The translations under genes and the position numbers were made by a program. The notes beneath the pieces were generated by a model. The model had not been told where the DNA came from and ran no database searches. It saw only the letters and a program-made list of their open reading frames with translations. From the NCBI RefSeq assembly GCF_002259745.1, contig NZ_MWWW01000008.1:124001-188000 (forward strand): DNA of 64,000 nt. Direction: 5' to 3'. Source of the stretch: Bifidobacterium myosotis (GTDB lineage Bacteria; Actinomycetota; Actinomycetes; Actinomycetales; Bifidobacteriaceae). This document shows, piece after piece, positions 1-8,579 of the stretch (the first letter of the stretch is position 1; every line of letters starts with the position of its first letter).

Positions 1-2422
1 CGGTCACATGGACCACCCCACGCGCGTCGGTCAGGGCGATGGATTCGAACACCAATTCCGTATCATCCCAGCGCGGATCGTTCTTCGGATACGGGTTCGG
101 CACGCGCTCAACGCTCGTGGTCACCACCATCTCATCAGCCTGCGCCGACACCAACGTATCCCGTCCAAGCTCGAGCCCGGCGGCGTCGTAGGCCACGGCC
201 GTCAACTCCCCCGGCTCGTACGGTACGCGGAACCGAGCCATACACCGGTACACCGGCGCCATGCCGATCTCACGACCATCAAGCAGCAGCCGAACGTGCC
301 GTCCGCCGGAATACACCTCCACCAGAGCGTCGCGTCCTTCGTAACCGGCCCAGGACCAGCTGGCCACGCCGTCATGTCCGCGTTCGATGAATCGCGCGGT
401 GCGTCCAGGTCTCGTCGCGCCGTCGCCATACAGCAGCTGCATCGGCCGTACGGTGATGGCGGGTCGGCGACGCACGCCGGTGACGATCTGCCGGTACAGC
501 ATTTGTCCGGTCGCCCGACCGGTGATGTCGATGAGTCCGGAGCCGCCGAGCAATCCCGGATACCGGCGGTACGGCCCGGTGAGCCTCCCACGGAGAGCCA
601 TGTGGTCACCGTACTCGCGCATCCAGCCGTCCGGTTCCGGATTCGCATAAGCCCAGGCGCTGACCGACGCCTCGCCGATGTAGTCCCAGCCGGTCCACAC
701 GAAGTCGCCGATGAGATAGGGCAGTCGGCGCATGGCCGGCCAAGTGAAGGCGATTTCCTGCGGATAGGTCTCACTCGCGCAGAACACGCGCTCAGGATGG
801 ACGCGGTGGAAGTACTCCGGTCCCTGACGACAGTAGTTGAGCCCCGCCACATCGACCTCGCAGAACACGGCGTTGGTCTGCCGGTCCATAACGCCGGTGC
901 GCAGCGCAAGCGGCATGAGCCGGTCGATCATGGTGAGCAGAATCGGTCCGGAGGCATGTTCGAGCGTGGTGTTGAGACCCGGCTCGCCCTCCACTGTGGC
1001 ATCATGCTCGTCCATACCGGCCTTGGTGCGGGCGGCCAGCGACAGTGAAATCGGATTCACGCAATCGATGACAGGTCGACTCGGGTCCAACGACCGGATG
1101 ATCGAGCGCATCGACCGGGCGGCTTCGGCCGCACGCGGCGATTTGGTGTCCGCGATCTCGTTGCCGATGGAATACAGCACCACGCTTGGGTGATTGCGGT
1201 CCTTGCGCACCATCGCGGCCAGATCGCTGGCGTAATGGTCGCGGAAGGAGGAGGCGTAATCATAGGAGGTCTTGTGCATCCACCACATGTCGAACGCCTC
1301 GTCCATGACCAAAAGCCCCACCTCGTCGCACGCATCGAGGAATGCCTTCGACAGCGGGTTGTGGGCCGAGCGGACGGCATTGAAGCCCTGCTCCCTCATG
1401 ATGCGGGCGCGACGGTATTCGGCCTGCGGGAAGGTGGCCGCGCCAAGGATGCCGTTGTCGTGGTGCACGCAGCCGCCGTTGAGCAGCACACGCTTGCCGT
1501 TGAGCCGAAGACCATGCGTCGCATCGCAGGTCAACGTGCGTATGCCGAAACGTTCGACGTGGGTGTCGAGCAGCGTACCGGTATTGTGGTCGTTGTTGAT
1601 GGTGTTGCCATCGTTGTCACCGGAAACATCGTCATCATCGGTCCTGTACAGCGCGATTCGCGCGGTGTACAGCACCGGCGATTCCGGCGACCAGGGCCGC
1701 GCACACGGGATGATGCCGGTTACCCCACGGAACTGGGCGACCATGGTGCCGGAATCATCCATAATCGTCGTTCGCAGGTACTGGTTCGCGGCAATCGGCT
1801 GGTCGAGTTCGACGGCGACGGTGGCTGAATCGTCGTGAGACACTTCGGCGGCATCCGGGAGGGAAACAGTGCTGACGCGAACGCCGTTCGGACGAATCAC
1901 GTCGAATATGGCATGGGCAGTGGACGGACCGGACGAATCAGGCATGCCGGATGCGTTAGCGCCTGTATCGGCGGCGGACGTGCCCTTCGTATCCGCGACC
2001 CATAGCCAAACCGGGCGGAAGATGCCGGAGCCGGAATACCAGCGGGAGTTGGGGATTCGGGTGTTGTCCACCAGTACGGTCAGCGTGTTGGCACCGGGCC
2101 GGACCAGATTGGCGATGTCGAGGTAGTAATCGCCGTAGCCGTAGGTGAGCGTGCCCGCGGGTTCGTTGTTGACCAGCACGGTGGCGCCGGGGTAGACGCC
2201 CTCGAATTCGAGCAGGCACGCGGCGGGCGGCTCGGAGGCGAAGTGCATCACCGTGCGGTATTCGTAGCTGCCGCCGGGGTAATAGCCGGTGTTGTAGCCG
2301 TTGGCGGTGTACGGGTCGCGGCGTTCGTGAATCATCGCATCGTGCGGCAGGGTGATTGACTGCCACGATCCCCCATCGATTGAACGAAATTGCCAATGAT
2401 GATTCACGTCGATGCGTTGCAT
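1..2422 (-). CDS. Glycoside hydrolase family 2 enzyme (beta-galactosidase type), 3' end outside window
   Basis: The frame is open from an ATG at 2422 to the left edge, so the C-terminus is missing; about 807 residues are visible. The N-terminus reads as a GH2 sugar-binding domain (MQRIDVNHHWQFRSIDGGSW, then LPHDAMIHERRDP and the GNNTGYYPGG-like turn), followed by the Ig-like domain and the TIM barrel. Catalytic motifs are visible: the acid/base Glu in SIGNEI, the upstream MDEAFDMWW, and a probable nucleophile Glu in CASETYP. The family hydrolyses beta-galactosides or related beta-glycosides in the cytoplasm, and no signal peptide is seen. No strong Shine-Dalgarno precedes the start. The upstream gap holds a cluster of GCGGTAC half-sites that may be its operator. 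Exact substrate specificity cannot be read from the sequence. Confidence 0.88.
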   Translation of the reverse strand, partial: MQRIDVNHHWQFRSIDGGSWQSITLPHDAMIHERRDPYTANGYNTGYYPGGSYEYRTVMHFASEPPAACLLEFEGVYPGATVLVNNEPAGTLTYGYGDYYLDIANLVRPGANTLTVLVDNTRIPNSRWYSGSGIFRPVWLWVADTKGTSAADTGANASGMPDSSGPSTAHAIFDVIRPNGVRVSTVSLPDAAEVSHDDSATVAVELDQPIAANQYLRTTIMDDSGTMVAQFRGVTGIIPCARPWSPESPVLYTARIALYRTDDDDVSGDNDGNTINNDHNTGTLLDTHVERFGIRTLTCDATHGLRLNGKRVLLNGGCVHHDNGILGAATFPQAEYRRARIMREQGFNAVRSAHNPLSKAFLDACDEVGLLVMDEAFDMWWMHKTSYDYASSFRDHYASDLAAMVRKDRNHPSVVLYSIGNEIADTKSPRAAEAARSMRSIIRSLDPSRPVIDCVNPISLSLAARTKAGMDEHDATVEGEPGLNTTLEHASGPILLTMIDRLMPLALRTGVMDRQTNAVFCEVDVAGLNYCRQGPEYFHRVHPERVFCASETYPQEIAFTWPAMRRLPYLIGDFVWTGWDYIGEASVSAWAYANPEPDGWMREYGDHMALRGRLTGPYRRYPGLLGGSGLIDITGRATGQMLYRQIVTGVRRRPAITVRPMQLLYGDGATRPGRTARFIERGHDGVASWSWAGYEGRDALVEVYSGGRHVRLLLDGREIGMAPVYRCMARFRVPYEPGELTAVAYDAAGLELGRDTLVSAQADEMVVTTSVERVPNPYPKNDPRWDDTELVFESIALTDARGVVHVT

Positions 2423-2459
2423 GGCTTTATTGTAGGTCGCCATGTGCCGGTGCGGCGGT

Positions 2460-2781
2460 GCGGTACGCAATGCTCCGGCACCTGTGCGCAGAACCGCCTA
2501 TGTGCGGCGGCATGTGCGCATGTGTGCGGGGCATGTGCGTGGCGCGTGTGCGGTACAACAGACGGAAAAGGCCCGATATTTCGTATTGTGTACGTATCGG
2601 CGCGGTACGATCCGTGATTATCGACGTTTTTCGCGTATCGTACCACGCGTGCCGCGGCCGCCGATTCGGATACCCATGCAGGAATGGCGGAATTGCAACG
2701 ATTCTCTTTGCGCTGCCGCGGTACGACATGTGAAGACAACGATTGCAGCAAGTGTTGTACCGCAACAGCGCGGTACAACAC
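2460..2781. promoter_or_regulatory. Cluster of GCGGTAC half-sites with one perfect 12-bp inverted repeat, upstream of the GH2 gene
   Basis: GCGGTAC occurs at 2460, 2550, 2602, 2718 and 2770, and its complement GTACCGC at 2757. The last two form a perfect inverted repeat, GTGTTGTACCGC (2752-2763) and GCGGTACAACAC (2770-2781), with a 6-bp spacer. No T-run follows, so an operator is likelier than a terminator. The cluster lies immediately upstream of the GH2 gene on the minus strand, whose regulator is not in the window. The rest of the 2423-3210 gap contains no plausible gene. Confidence 0.5.
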
Positions 2782-2882
2782 CACAAAAACCGTGATTTCG
2801 CCGTTTCATACCGCACACGGAGATAATGACAGTGCTTCCGCAACGGCGAGCAGTCTCATACCCGTAACTCGATGAACAAACA

Positions 2883-2930
2883 ACTACCCCTCAGGCCCGC
2901 CGGGTCAGCTCCCATGACAGGGGAGCCAAG
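2883..2930 (+). repeat. Dispersed CCCCTCAG...GGGAGCC element, copy 1
   Basis: This starts with CTACCCCTCAGGCCCGC and ends with CAGGGGAGCCAAG, so its two ends can pair (GCTCCC with GGGAGC). The same head and tail recur near 9.75, 42.3, 54.45, 54.53, 55.8 and 58.15 kb. Confidence 0.6.
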
Positions 2931-2950
2931 AAGCACACCAGCAGGCTCCG

Positions 2951-3210
2951 CCCGCGCTTTACCGACTCGCCTGTCGGCTCGCCACACAGCTCGCCACACT
3001 GCCTACGGACCGAAATCCTCCGGATTTCCGTCGCGGCAAGCCGCTCCCCTCACCTACGGACAACCCACCGGATTGTCCGCTTCACGGCTCGGCCGGGTTG
3101 TTTGCTTTACGGCAGCGGCACTGCAATTACGGACGGGCTACGCCCGCGCTTTGCTGACTCGCCTGTCGGCTCGCCACACTGCCTACAAACAACCCACTGG
3201 GTTGTTTGCT
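2951..3210. repeat. Degenerate direct repeats and hairpins downstream of the LtaS-like gene
   Basis: A 37-bp segment containing GACTCGCCTGTCGGCTCGCC is present at 2951-2987 and again at 3143-3179 with two mismatches. Between and after them lie hairpins: GGACAACCC with GATTGTCC around 3059-3085, and CAAACAACCC with GGTTGTTTG around 3187-3210, the latter abutting the stop codon of the next gene. The hairpins may terminate the minus-strand phosphoglycerol transferase transcript. No gene is seen. Confidence 0.5.
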
Positions 3211-5283
3211 TTACGGCAGTGTCATGAAATCGGTGTCTTTGAGGTAGTTTTTGCCGGTGGTGATGTCGTACTGGATGAGCTTGTAGTCGGCGAGGAGCTG
3301 CTTGGTCTCGTCGTCGAAATCGGCCTCGGACATGGGGTTGCCGGACTGGTCAAGATAGATGCTCTGACCTTCGGGGATACGGTCCCAGCCCTGGATCTTG
3401 TTGACCACGGGCGGTTCCATGGCGGCGATCTTGGAGTGCATCTGCGTCAGGAAGGCGAGGAACGGCGAGACCTTCGCATTCATATGCTCGGCGGCCTGGG
3501 CCACGAAGAAGTTCGGCGAGGAGTAGTCCGCGTCATCCGCCTTGTTGCCCTGAGTGCCGGAGGCCTTGTTGGACCAGATGAAGTAGTCGGTCAGATGCAG
3601 GGCGAGCGAGTTGTTCTCGTCCTCGCTGGCCGAGGAGTAGATGCCCGGCAGATGGTCGCCGTAGAAGACCACGGTGACGGGCTTGTCCAGCTTGTCGAGT
3701 TCGTTCAGGAACTCCTGAGTGGCCTGATCGGTGATCGACGCGCCCTTCTGGTAGGTCTCAATCGACTCCTGTTCGTCCTTCTCGAGTGGCGTGCCCGTGG
3801 TGGATTCGGCGGTGAAGTCGTTGTTCTCATACCACTCGTGATAGGGCATGTGGTTCTGCATCGTGATGATCTGGATGAACTTGTTCGCGGTGCCGTCCTT
3901 GATGCCCTCGAGCGCGGAATCGTAGGTGGCCTTGTCGGACACGTACGGCGACTCGTCGATCTTGTCCTGATACTTGATCACGTCCGGACCGGTAAGCGTG
4001 TAGAAGTGCGAGAAGCCGAACTTCTTGTAGTTCGTGGCGCGCGAATACATGCTGGATTCGTACGGATGGTAGCCAAGTGAGTTGGCAGGCGCGCCCCACA
4101 GCTGGTTGACGGTCGGCGTCCAGTGCTCGGTGGGCACGAGCTGCTGGTACGGACTGGTCAGCGAGGAGTCGAAATTGGCCATGGACAGGCCCGTAAGCCC
4201 CATGTACTCGAGGTTGGCCGTACCGCCGCCGTAGCCCGAGGAAAGCATGAGGCCGGAGGTGGTGGACTCCTTGATCTTGCGGATGTTGGGCATGGAGTCC
4301 TTGTTCACCTTGAGCCCCGGCACTCGGCTGGGATCGGAGAACGATTCGGACAGCACGTAGACCACGGTGGAGTCGTTGAGATCGTTGCTACGGTCCGCAT
4401 TGAGCTTCTCGGCGGCTTTCTTGTAACGCGCGGCCACCTGCTTCATGGTCTCCTCGGAATAGTCGTCCGGCTTGTCCATGACCTTCGGGTTGAGCTGGCG
4501 CGTGAAGGCGACGAGCGGACCGTTGCGCTGCGCGTCGTACACCGAATCCCACATGGACGGCTTGTCGCCCATTGCATGCGAGAACTTGTTGGCCCACGAG
4601 TCGGTGGTGCTCACCTGCATGCAATACAGGGAGAATCCGAGCAGCGCGAGCAGCATAACGAGCAGTCGCACGCCGAGGTTCAGGCCGAGATTGCTCGAAC
4701 GCAGCATACGGCCGTTGCGCCCGTCGAGATGGCGCAGCGCCAAAATCAACGCCAGCAATGCCGCGAATACCGCAAGTGCCACGAGGATGGTCACATGGGC
4801 GCCCGCCGGGATGAACGTGAGCATATTGCCCGTATTGGAGCCGAGGAAGTTGAGGTCCGCGGGCAGGATGGCCTCGTAGCGGATCTCGATCTTGAAATGC
4901 TCGATGGCGGCCACGAAAATCGCCACGCCCACGATCACCGCGCTCGCGACCCAGAACCGGTTGCACAGCATGAGCAGCATGAGGTACAGCAGTCCGACCA
5001 GCAGCACGTTGAGCAGGAACACGAAGTTGCCTTCGAGCCACATCTTGCTCACGAAGTTGAAGCCGACGTCCGGGCTGGAGAGCTGCACGCGGGTGGAGCT
5101 GGTCGAGACGCCCACCTCCAGCGCGGCCACGGCGATGATGTCGAATACGACGAACAGCACACCGTACAGCCAACCGGGAAATGGCTTGTGCGGGTGCTTC
5201 GGGGTGACCTCGTCCGCCTCGGCCCGATTCGTCCAGAGCCGCCAACGGAACTTCGATGTGGTGTTACTGGTGTTTTCGCTCAT
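3211..5283 (-). CDS. LtaS-like phosphoglycerol transferase (sulfatase fold), membrane-anchored
   Basis: The product is about 690 residues with five N-terminal membrane segments (near 38-59, 86-107, 109-127, 163-183, 203-224), then an extracellular alkaline phosphatase/sulfatase domain. Visible active-site signatures are the metal-binding Glu in LSESFSD (residue ~313), the candidate nucleophile Thr in GYGGGTANLEY (~355), the histidine stretch TMQNHMPYHE, and FYGDHLPG. The family adds glycerol phosphate from phosphatidylglycerol to lipoteichoic acid or related cell-surface polymers. The start at MSENTS was chosen because an AGGA/CAGG stretch precedes it; an in-frame ATG at 5319 is an alternative. 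The cell-surface role follows from the family; the exact acceptor is unknown. Confidence 0.85.
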   Translation of the reverse strand: MSENTSNTTSKFRWRLWTNRAEADEVTPKHPHKPFPGWLYGVLFVVFDIIAVAALEVGVSTSSTRVQLSSPDVGFNFVSKMWLEGNFVFLLNVLLVGLLYLMLLMLCNRFWVASAVIVGVAIFVAAIEHFKIEIRYEAILPADLNFLGSNTGNMLTFIPAGAHVTILVALAVFAALLALILALRHLDGRNGRMLRSSNLGLNLGVRLLVMLLALLGFSLYCMQVSTTDSWANKFSHAMGDKPSMWDSVYDAQRNGPLVAFTRQLNPKVMDKPDDYSEETMKQVAARYKKAAEKLNADRSNDLNDSTVVYVLSESFSDPSRVPGLKVNKDSMPNIRKIKESTTSGLMLSSGYGGGTANLEYMGLTGLSMANFDSSLTSPYQQLVPTEHWTPTVNQLWGAPANSLGYHPYESSMYSRATNYKKFGFSHFYTLTGPDVIKYQDKIDESPYVSDKATYDSALEGIKDGTANKFIQIITMQNHMPYHEWYENNDFTAESTTGTPLEKDEQESIETYQKGASITDQATQEFLNELDKLDKPVTVVFYGDHLPGIYSSASEDENNSLALHLTDYFIWSNKASGTQGNKADDADYSSPNFFVAQAAEHMNAKVSPFLAFLTQMHSKIAAMEPPVVNKIQGWDRIPEGQSIYLDQSGNPMSEADFDDETKQLLADYKLIQYDITTGKNYLKDTDFMTLP

Positions 5284-5383
5284 TCGCCTGCTTGTCCTGT
5301 GATGCTTGTCCAGTCGCATATTGTCGTTGCCGAACCTTGGAGAATCAATGTTTCTCCCGGTTTCCTCACGGTTCCCTAACTAT

Positions 5384-5444
5384 TGGCCCCGGTTGCGGGG
5401 ACACTGGCCCCGGTTGCGGGGATATTGTGGCCCCGGTTGCGGGA
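5384..5444. repeat. Three tandem CCCCG-GTTG-CGGGG palindromes
   Basis: TGGCCCCGGTTGCGGGGA occurs at 5384, at 5405, and nearly complete at 5428. Each copy is a small palindrome with CCCCG/CGGGG arms (the third loses its last G). The spacing is 21 and 23 bp, close to two helical turns. They sit upstream of the phosphoglycerol transferase and could be regulator sites. The remainder of the 5284-5809 gap has a 16-bp direct repeat GCTGCACGACGTTCGC (5563 and 5591) and a duplicated GACGGCCGAGCTC near 5710-5745, but no gene. Confidence 0.55.
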
Positions 5445-5492
5445 CCCTGTGCCGTTTACCGTCTATTCATGCTCAAGCAACCTTAACGCAAA

Positions 5493-5521
5493 GGGTGCCT
5501 CGGGATGATCCCGAAGCACCC
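5493..5521 (-). terminator. Strong hairpin, possible terminator after the ZnuA-like gene
   Basis: GGGTGC...GCACCC encloses a second stem, TCGGGA-TGA-TCCCGA. Read on the minus strand it is followed by a short T-run (TTTGCG). It lies about 290 bp beyond the stop of the ZnuA-like gene, so the assignment is tentative. Confidence 0.4.
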
Positions 5522-5809
5522 TGAACATGACCCTGAATATCGGGGGCGCTTTTTGCTCGCCCGCTGCACGACGTTCGCCACACGGCGCTCGCTGCACGAC
5601 GTTCGCTACATGGAGGTCGCCGCAGGACAGGACGATCTGCGGAGCATCGAATCGGCTACACGCTTCCGCCGTTCACGGAACCGGCGGCACGATGATTGCA
5701 CCACTCGCGACGGCCGAGCTCACCGTATGACGGCCGAGCTCGCCATCGCCGGCTTCCGGGTTCCCGAGCCGGCCGGCTTCACCCCTCTGCTCCTTTATCT
5801 TTACTGCGT

Positions 5810-6739
5810 CTACTTCACAGCTGCGGAGAACTGGTCAACGAGCGCGTCCATCCAATCCAACAGGTTGTCGTATTCGGCGGGCATCTGCTCGGTGAGCTCC
5901 ACGACCGGCACGTTGGCGTCCTTGGCGGAGCCCGTGATCTGATCGGTGGTGGAGTTGGCCTCCTGGGAGTTGAAGACCAACATCTTGATGGAACCGGCCT
6001 TGAGCGCGTCCTGGAAGTCCTTGATGTCGGCCGGGGTCGGCTCGCTCTCGTTGGCGGAGGCCTGCGCATACCCCTTCGGCGTGGCGTCGGTCATCTTGAG
6101 GTCGTCGGCCAGATACCACGCCACGGATTCGGTGGCGGCATACGGCAGGTTCGCGGTCTTGGCGGACGTCTCCTTGATCTTGGACTCGAGCTTGTCCTCC
6201 TTGGCGTGCCAATCCTCGTTGAGCTTGGCGTAGTCGTCCTTGTGGGCGGGGTCGGCCTTCTGGTAGGCGGCGGTGATGGCGTCGGCGGTGGAAGAACGGA
6301 CCTCGGCGGAGAACCAGACGTGCGGGTTGTCGCCCTCCTTGATGCCGGCGGTCTCGGCGGCGTCGACCAACGTGGCATTGGTAGCCCCGGCCGCCTTGGA
6401 CGCCCACGGGTCGTAGTCAGCGCCGTTGACTACGGCCACCTTGGCCGAGCCGAACTTGGCCACGTCCGCGGCCGTGGGCTCGTAGTCATGCGCTTCGACG
6501 TTGGTCTTGGTCATGATGTTGGTGACCTCGACGTTGTCGCCGCCAAGGTCGGCGGCCACCGAACCCCACTGGTTGATGGAGGCCACGACCTCGATCTTGC
6601 CGGAAGCCTGCGAAGCGTCGGCGGCGTCAGATTTGGCCGTACTGGAAGAATCGCCGGAGCCGCAGGCGGCCATGGAGAACAGTGCCGCGGCGGCTGCGAC
6701 TGCCGCGATTGCACGCTTGGCGTTGGACATGATGGACAT
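5810..6739 (-). CDS. ZnuA-like metal ABC transporter substrate-binding lipoprotein
   Basis: The protein has 309 residues. A lipoprotein signal peptide (ending SMAAC-GSG) is followed by the ZnuA/TroA fold: EVVASINQWGSVAADLGG, then the metal-ligand region AHDYEPTAADVAKF, then PHVWFSAEV, and a C-terminal EQMPAEYDNLLDWM. This family captures Zn(II) or Mn(II) at the outer face of the membrane for a ZnuBC-type transporter; no permease or ATPase lies nearby. The ATG at 6739 is preceded by AGAGAGGA at good spacing; a second ATG lies three codons inside. It lacks the His-rich loop found in the ZnuA-ZinT protein at 10003. Its position beside the zinc-independent ribosomal paralogues argues for zinc. 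Confidence 0.88.
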   Translation of the reverse strand: MSIMSNAKRAIAAVAAAAALFSMAACGSGDSSSTAKSDAADASQASGKIEVVASINQWGSVAADLGGDNVEVTNIMTKTNVEAHDYEPTAADVAKFGSAKVAVVNGADYDPWASKAAGATNATLVDAAETAGIKEGDNPHVWFSAEVRSSTADAITAAYQKADPAHKDDYAKLNEDWHAKEDKLESKIKETSAKTANLPYAATESVAWYLADDLKMTDATPKGYAQASANESEPTPADIKDFQDALKAGSIKMLVFNSQEANSTTDQITGSAKDANVPVVELTEQMPAEYDNLLDWMDALVDQFSAAVK

Positions 6740-6959
6740 GATGGGTTTCCTCTCTGATGGGTTCGGTTGGACTGTTCCATCGGATGCTGGCCGATGCGCG
6801 CGAGTCGTGCGGCCGGAGATATTGCGTCAAACGTTCCGCTCTTCGCGTTTCTCACGAGGCGACCGCGCTCTCGCGCCATTCGCCTCCGCGTTATGCATCC
6901 GTGTTATGCATCCGCATGGATCGGTCGATTTCCAGCACCTGAGCATAACACATATCGAG

Positions 6960-6972
6960 AATTATTATCATT
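6960..6972 (-). promoter_or_regulatory. Candidate Zur half-site upstream of the ZnuA-like gene
   Basis: On the minus strand this reads AATGATAATAATT in an otherwise GC-rich gap. It shares AATGATAA with the palindrome at 7939-7957. It is about 220 bp from the start codon and is imperfect, so it is a candidate only. Confidence 0.35.
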
Positions 6973-7031
6973 TGCATTATTGCACGGCGTGTCACCACAC
7001 CCCACCACAATCGAACCCGAAACCGCCACCA

Positions 7032-7922
7032 TCACCGCGCAGGCAGCTTCATGCCGACGGAACAATGCGGCAAATCACGGATTCCCACAGCCCGCGCATC
7101 CTCATACACCACCGCGTCCGGTTCGGCCACGGCACGGATGATCTCCCGACAACGGCACTCTCCCGCCGCATCCAAATGCCGGGACAGGCACCCCGCACCC
7201 ACCACCGGCAACTCGAGTATGCAGGACGCCTCCCGAATCAGGCGGGACACCACCGCGCCGGTAGACCGTTCATCATAGACGGCATCCTCTTCACCCAGAC
7301 CGCCCAGCCCGTACAGGCACAGACGGTCGTCATCGAAGAACCGTTCCTCGAACTCATCGAGGCCCACCGCACTGGCAACGTCTCCCACATACAGCGGCAC
7401 GCCCCAGTCACTGAGATCGAATAGATCAGACAGATACTGCGCCACCGGCGTACCCTCGAGCCCAACCGGCAGCGAAATCAGAAACACCGCAGGCATGGGG
7501 GCCGGCAGCGATTCCGACGACACCGGCAATCGTGATGACCCCGGCAATCCCGGCAATCCCGGCAATCCCGGCAATCCCGGCAATCCCGGCAACAATGCCG
7601 AGCACATCGATTCCAACACGCGTCCGACGTCGTGCTTCACCGTGCAGCTCATGCAGCATTCCTCCAAACCGAACGAGTCGGTCTCCCCGAACGCCAGACC
7701 GTCGACCCGCGGCCGAGTAATCGTACGCACGACATCCAGCCCGGACTCGACGGCGGCATTCGGCCGCACATCGTACGTGATCGAGCACACGGACGGACAG
7801 GAATCAGCCAGCGAAAACGCAACGGCATCAAGACTGAGCCGATCAGCCCCGGTGAGCAGCACCACCGGCACGCCAGTGCCGCGCTCCGCGTTTCCCAATG
7901 ATTGCAATACCGGATGAACCAT
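7032..7922 (-). CDS. CobW/COG0523-like protein with degenerate P-loop, Zur-island member
   Basis: About 296 residues. The layout resembles the N-terminal half of COG0523 (CobW/YciC) metallochaperone GTPases: a beta strand and loop PVVLLTGADRLSLDAV (about 19-34) where a Walker A should be, and a cysteine motif ECCMSCTVKHDV (C89, C90, C93) resembling the CxCC metal motif. The GKT of Walker A is absent, so GTP binding is doubtful. A Gly-Pro-Leu repeat (LPG about six times) is encoded by a 9-bp tandem repeat at 7541-7592. The start at 7922 was chosen because AAGGAAGG precedes it and because a longer frame from 7973 would read through the Zur-type palindrome. It is divergent from the L28 paralogue. 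Likely role: zinc allocation under starvation, by context. Confidence 0.68.
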   Translation of the reverse strand: MVHPVLQSLGNAERGTGVPVVLLTGADRLSLDAVAFSLADSCPSVCSITYDVRPNAAVESGLDVVRTITRPRVDGLAFGETDSFGLEECCMSCTVKHDVGRVLESMCSALLPGLPGLPGLPGLPGLPGSSRLPVSSESLPAPMPAVFLISLPVGLEGTPVAQYLSDLFDLSDWGVPLYVGDVASAVGLDEFEERFFDDDRLCLYGLGGLGEEDAVYDERSTGAVVSRLIREASCILELPVVGAGCLSRHLDAAGECRCREIIRAVAEPDAVVYEDARAVGIRDLPHCSVGMKLPAR

Positions 7923-7937
7923 AACAACCTTCCTTTT

Positions 7938-7967
7938 TTGATAATGGTTATCATTATGGTGTATAGT
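7938..7967. promoter_or_regulatory. Divergent promoter with Zur-type palindrome; L28 transcript probably leaderless
   Basis: TGATAATGGTTATCA (7939-7953) is a perfect 6-3-6 palindrome, and ATAATGGTTATCATTAT (7941-7957) is a second overlapping one. It resembles actinobacterial Zur boxes. In the plus direction TTGATA (7938-7943) and TATAGT (7962-7967) form a promoter with an 18-bp spacer, so the operator fills the spacer. The L28 ATG at 7976 begins about 8 nt after the -10, leaving no room for a leader, and no Shine-Dalgarno is present. Confidence 0.72.
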
Positions 7968-7975
7968 CTGCAATC

Positions 7976-8215
7976 ATGTCCAAACAATGTCAAATCCTGG
8001 GCACGCATGCCTCCACCGGCAATCGCGTCTCCTATTCGCATCGGAAAACCAAACGAACCTTCTCGCCTAATCTGCAAACGAAGCGGTATTGGGTCCCCTC
8101 GCTGGGGCACACCGTCACGCTCACCGTGAGCGTCAAAGGCATGAAGACCATCGACCGCATCGGCATCGAAGCGGCGCTCGCCCGCATCCGCCGCAACCAG
8201 AACATCAACCGATGA
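7976..8215 (+). CDS. rpmB: Ribosomal protein L28, zinc-independent paralogue
   Basis: 79 residues, starting MSKQCQILGTHASTGNRVSY. The L28 core (SHRKTKRTFSPNLQ, KRYWVPSLG) is clear. Where zinc-binding actinobacterial L28 carries a CxxC near the N-terminus, this one has a single Cys (CQIL), and there is no second pair. Such C-minus paralogues replace the zinc-containing ribosomal protein when zinc is scarce. First gene of a plus-strand run of ribosomal paralogues driven from the Zur-type promoter, and probably leaderless. Confidence 0.93.
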   Translation: MSKQCQILGTHASTGNRVSYSHRKTKRTFSPNLQTKRYWVPSLGHTVTLTVSVKGMKTIDRIGIEAALARIRRNQNINR

Positions 8216-8375
8216 CTCGCGCCCGATACGCGCTCGGCAGACGCCGGTTGCGCGACGCGGGTGACGCTCATCAGCCCTGCGATGCGCACTCGGCAGGAAA
8301 TAGGCACCTAACAGCCATCCGACAGACACCTGAGATGCAACCAACAAACATCCAATAGAAAGCAGTCGAAGCATC

Positions 8376-8546
8376 ATGTCAAGCAAATCATCGGAGATCA
8401 GACCGGTCATCACCCTTAAGTCCACGGCGGGGACCGGCTTCACCTACACGACCCGCAAGAACCGACGCAACACGCCGGACCGACTCGAACTGCTGAAGTT
8501 CGACCCGGTGGTGCGCAGGCGCGTCGTCTTCCGGGAATCGCGTTAG
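8376..8546 (+). CDS. rpmG: Ribosomal protein L33, zinc-independent paralogue
   Basis: 56 residues, [17 protein letters not shown] then [19 protein letters not shown]. The central [15 protein letters not shown] signature identifies L33. Both CxxC pairs of the zinc ribbon are gone and the protein has no cysteine at all, which marks the C-minus form. A 160-bp gap with no visible gene separates it from L28; the Shine-Dalgarno is weak. It belongs to the same zinc-starvation gene set. Confidence 0.92.
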   Translation: MSSKSSEIRPVITLKSTAGTGFTYTTRKNRRNTPDRLELLKFDPVVRRRVVFRESR

Positions 8547-8579
8547 AAGCCCCTCGCCCTTTACATCCGCCACGCGTCG

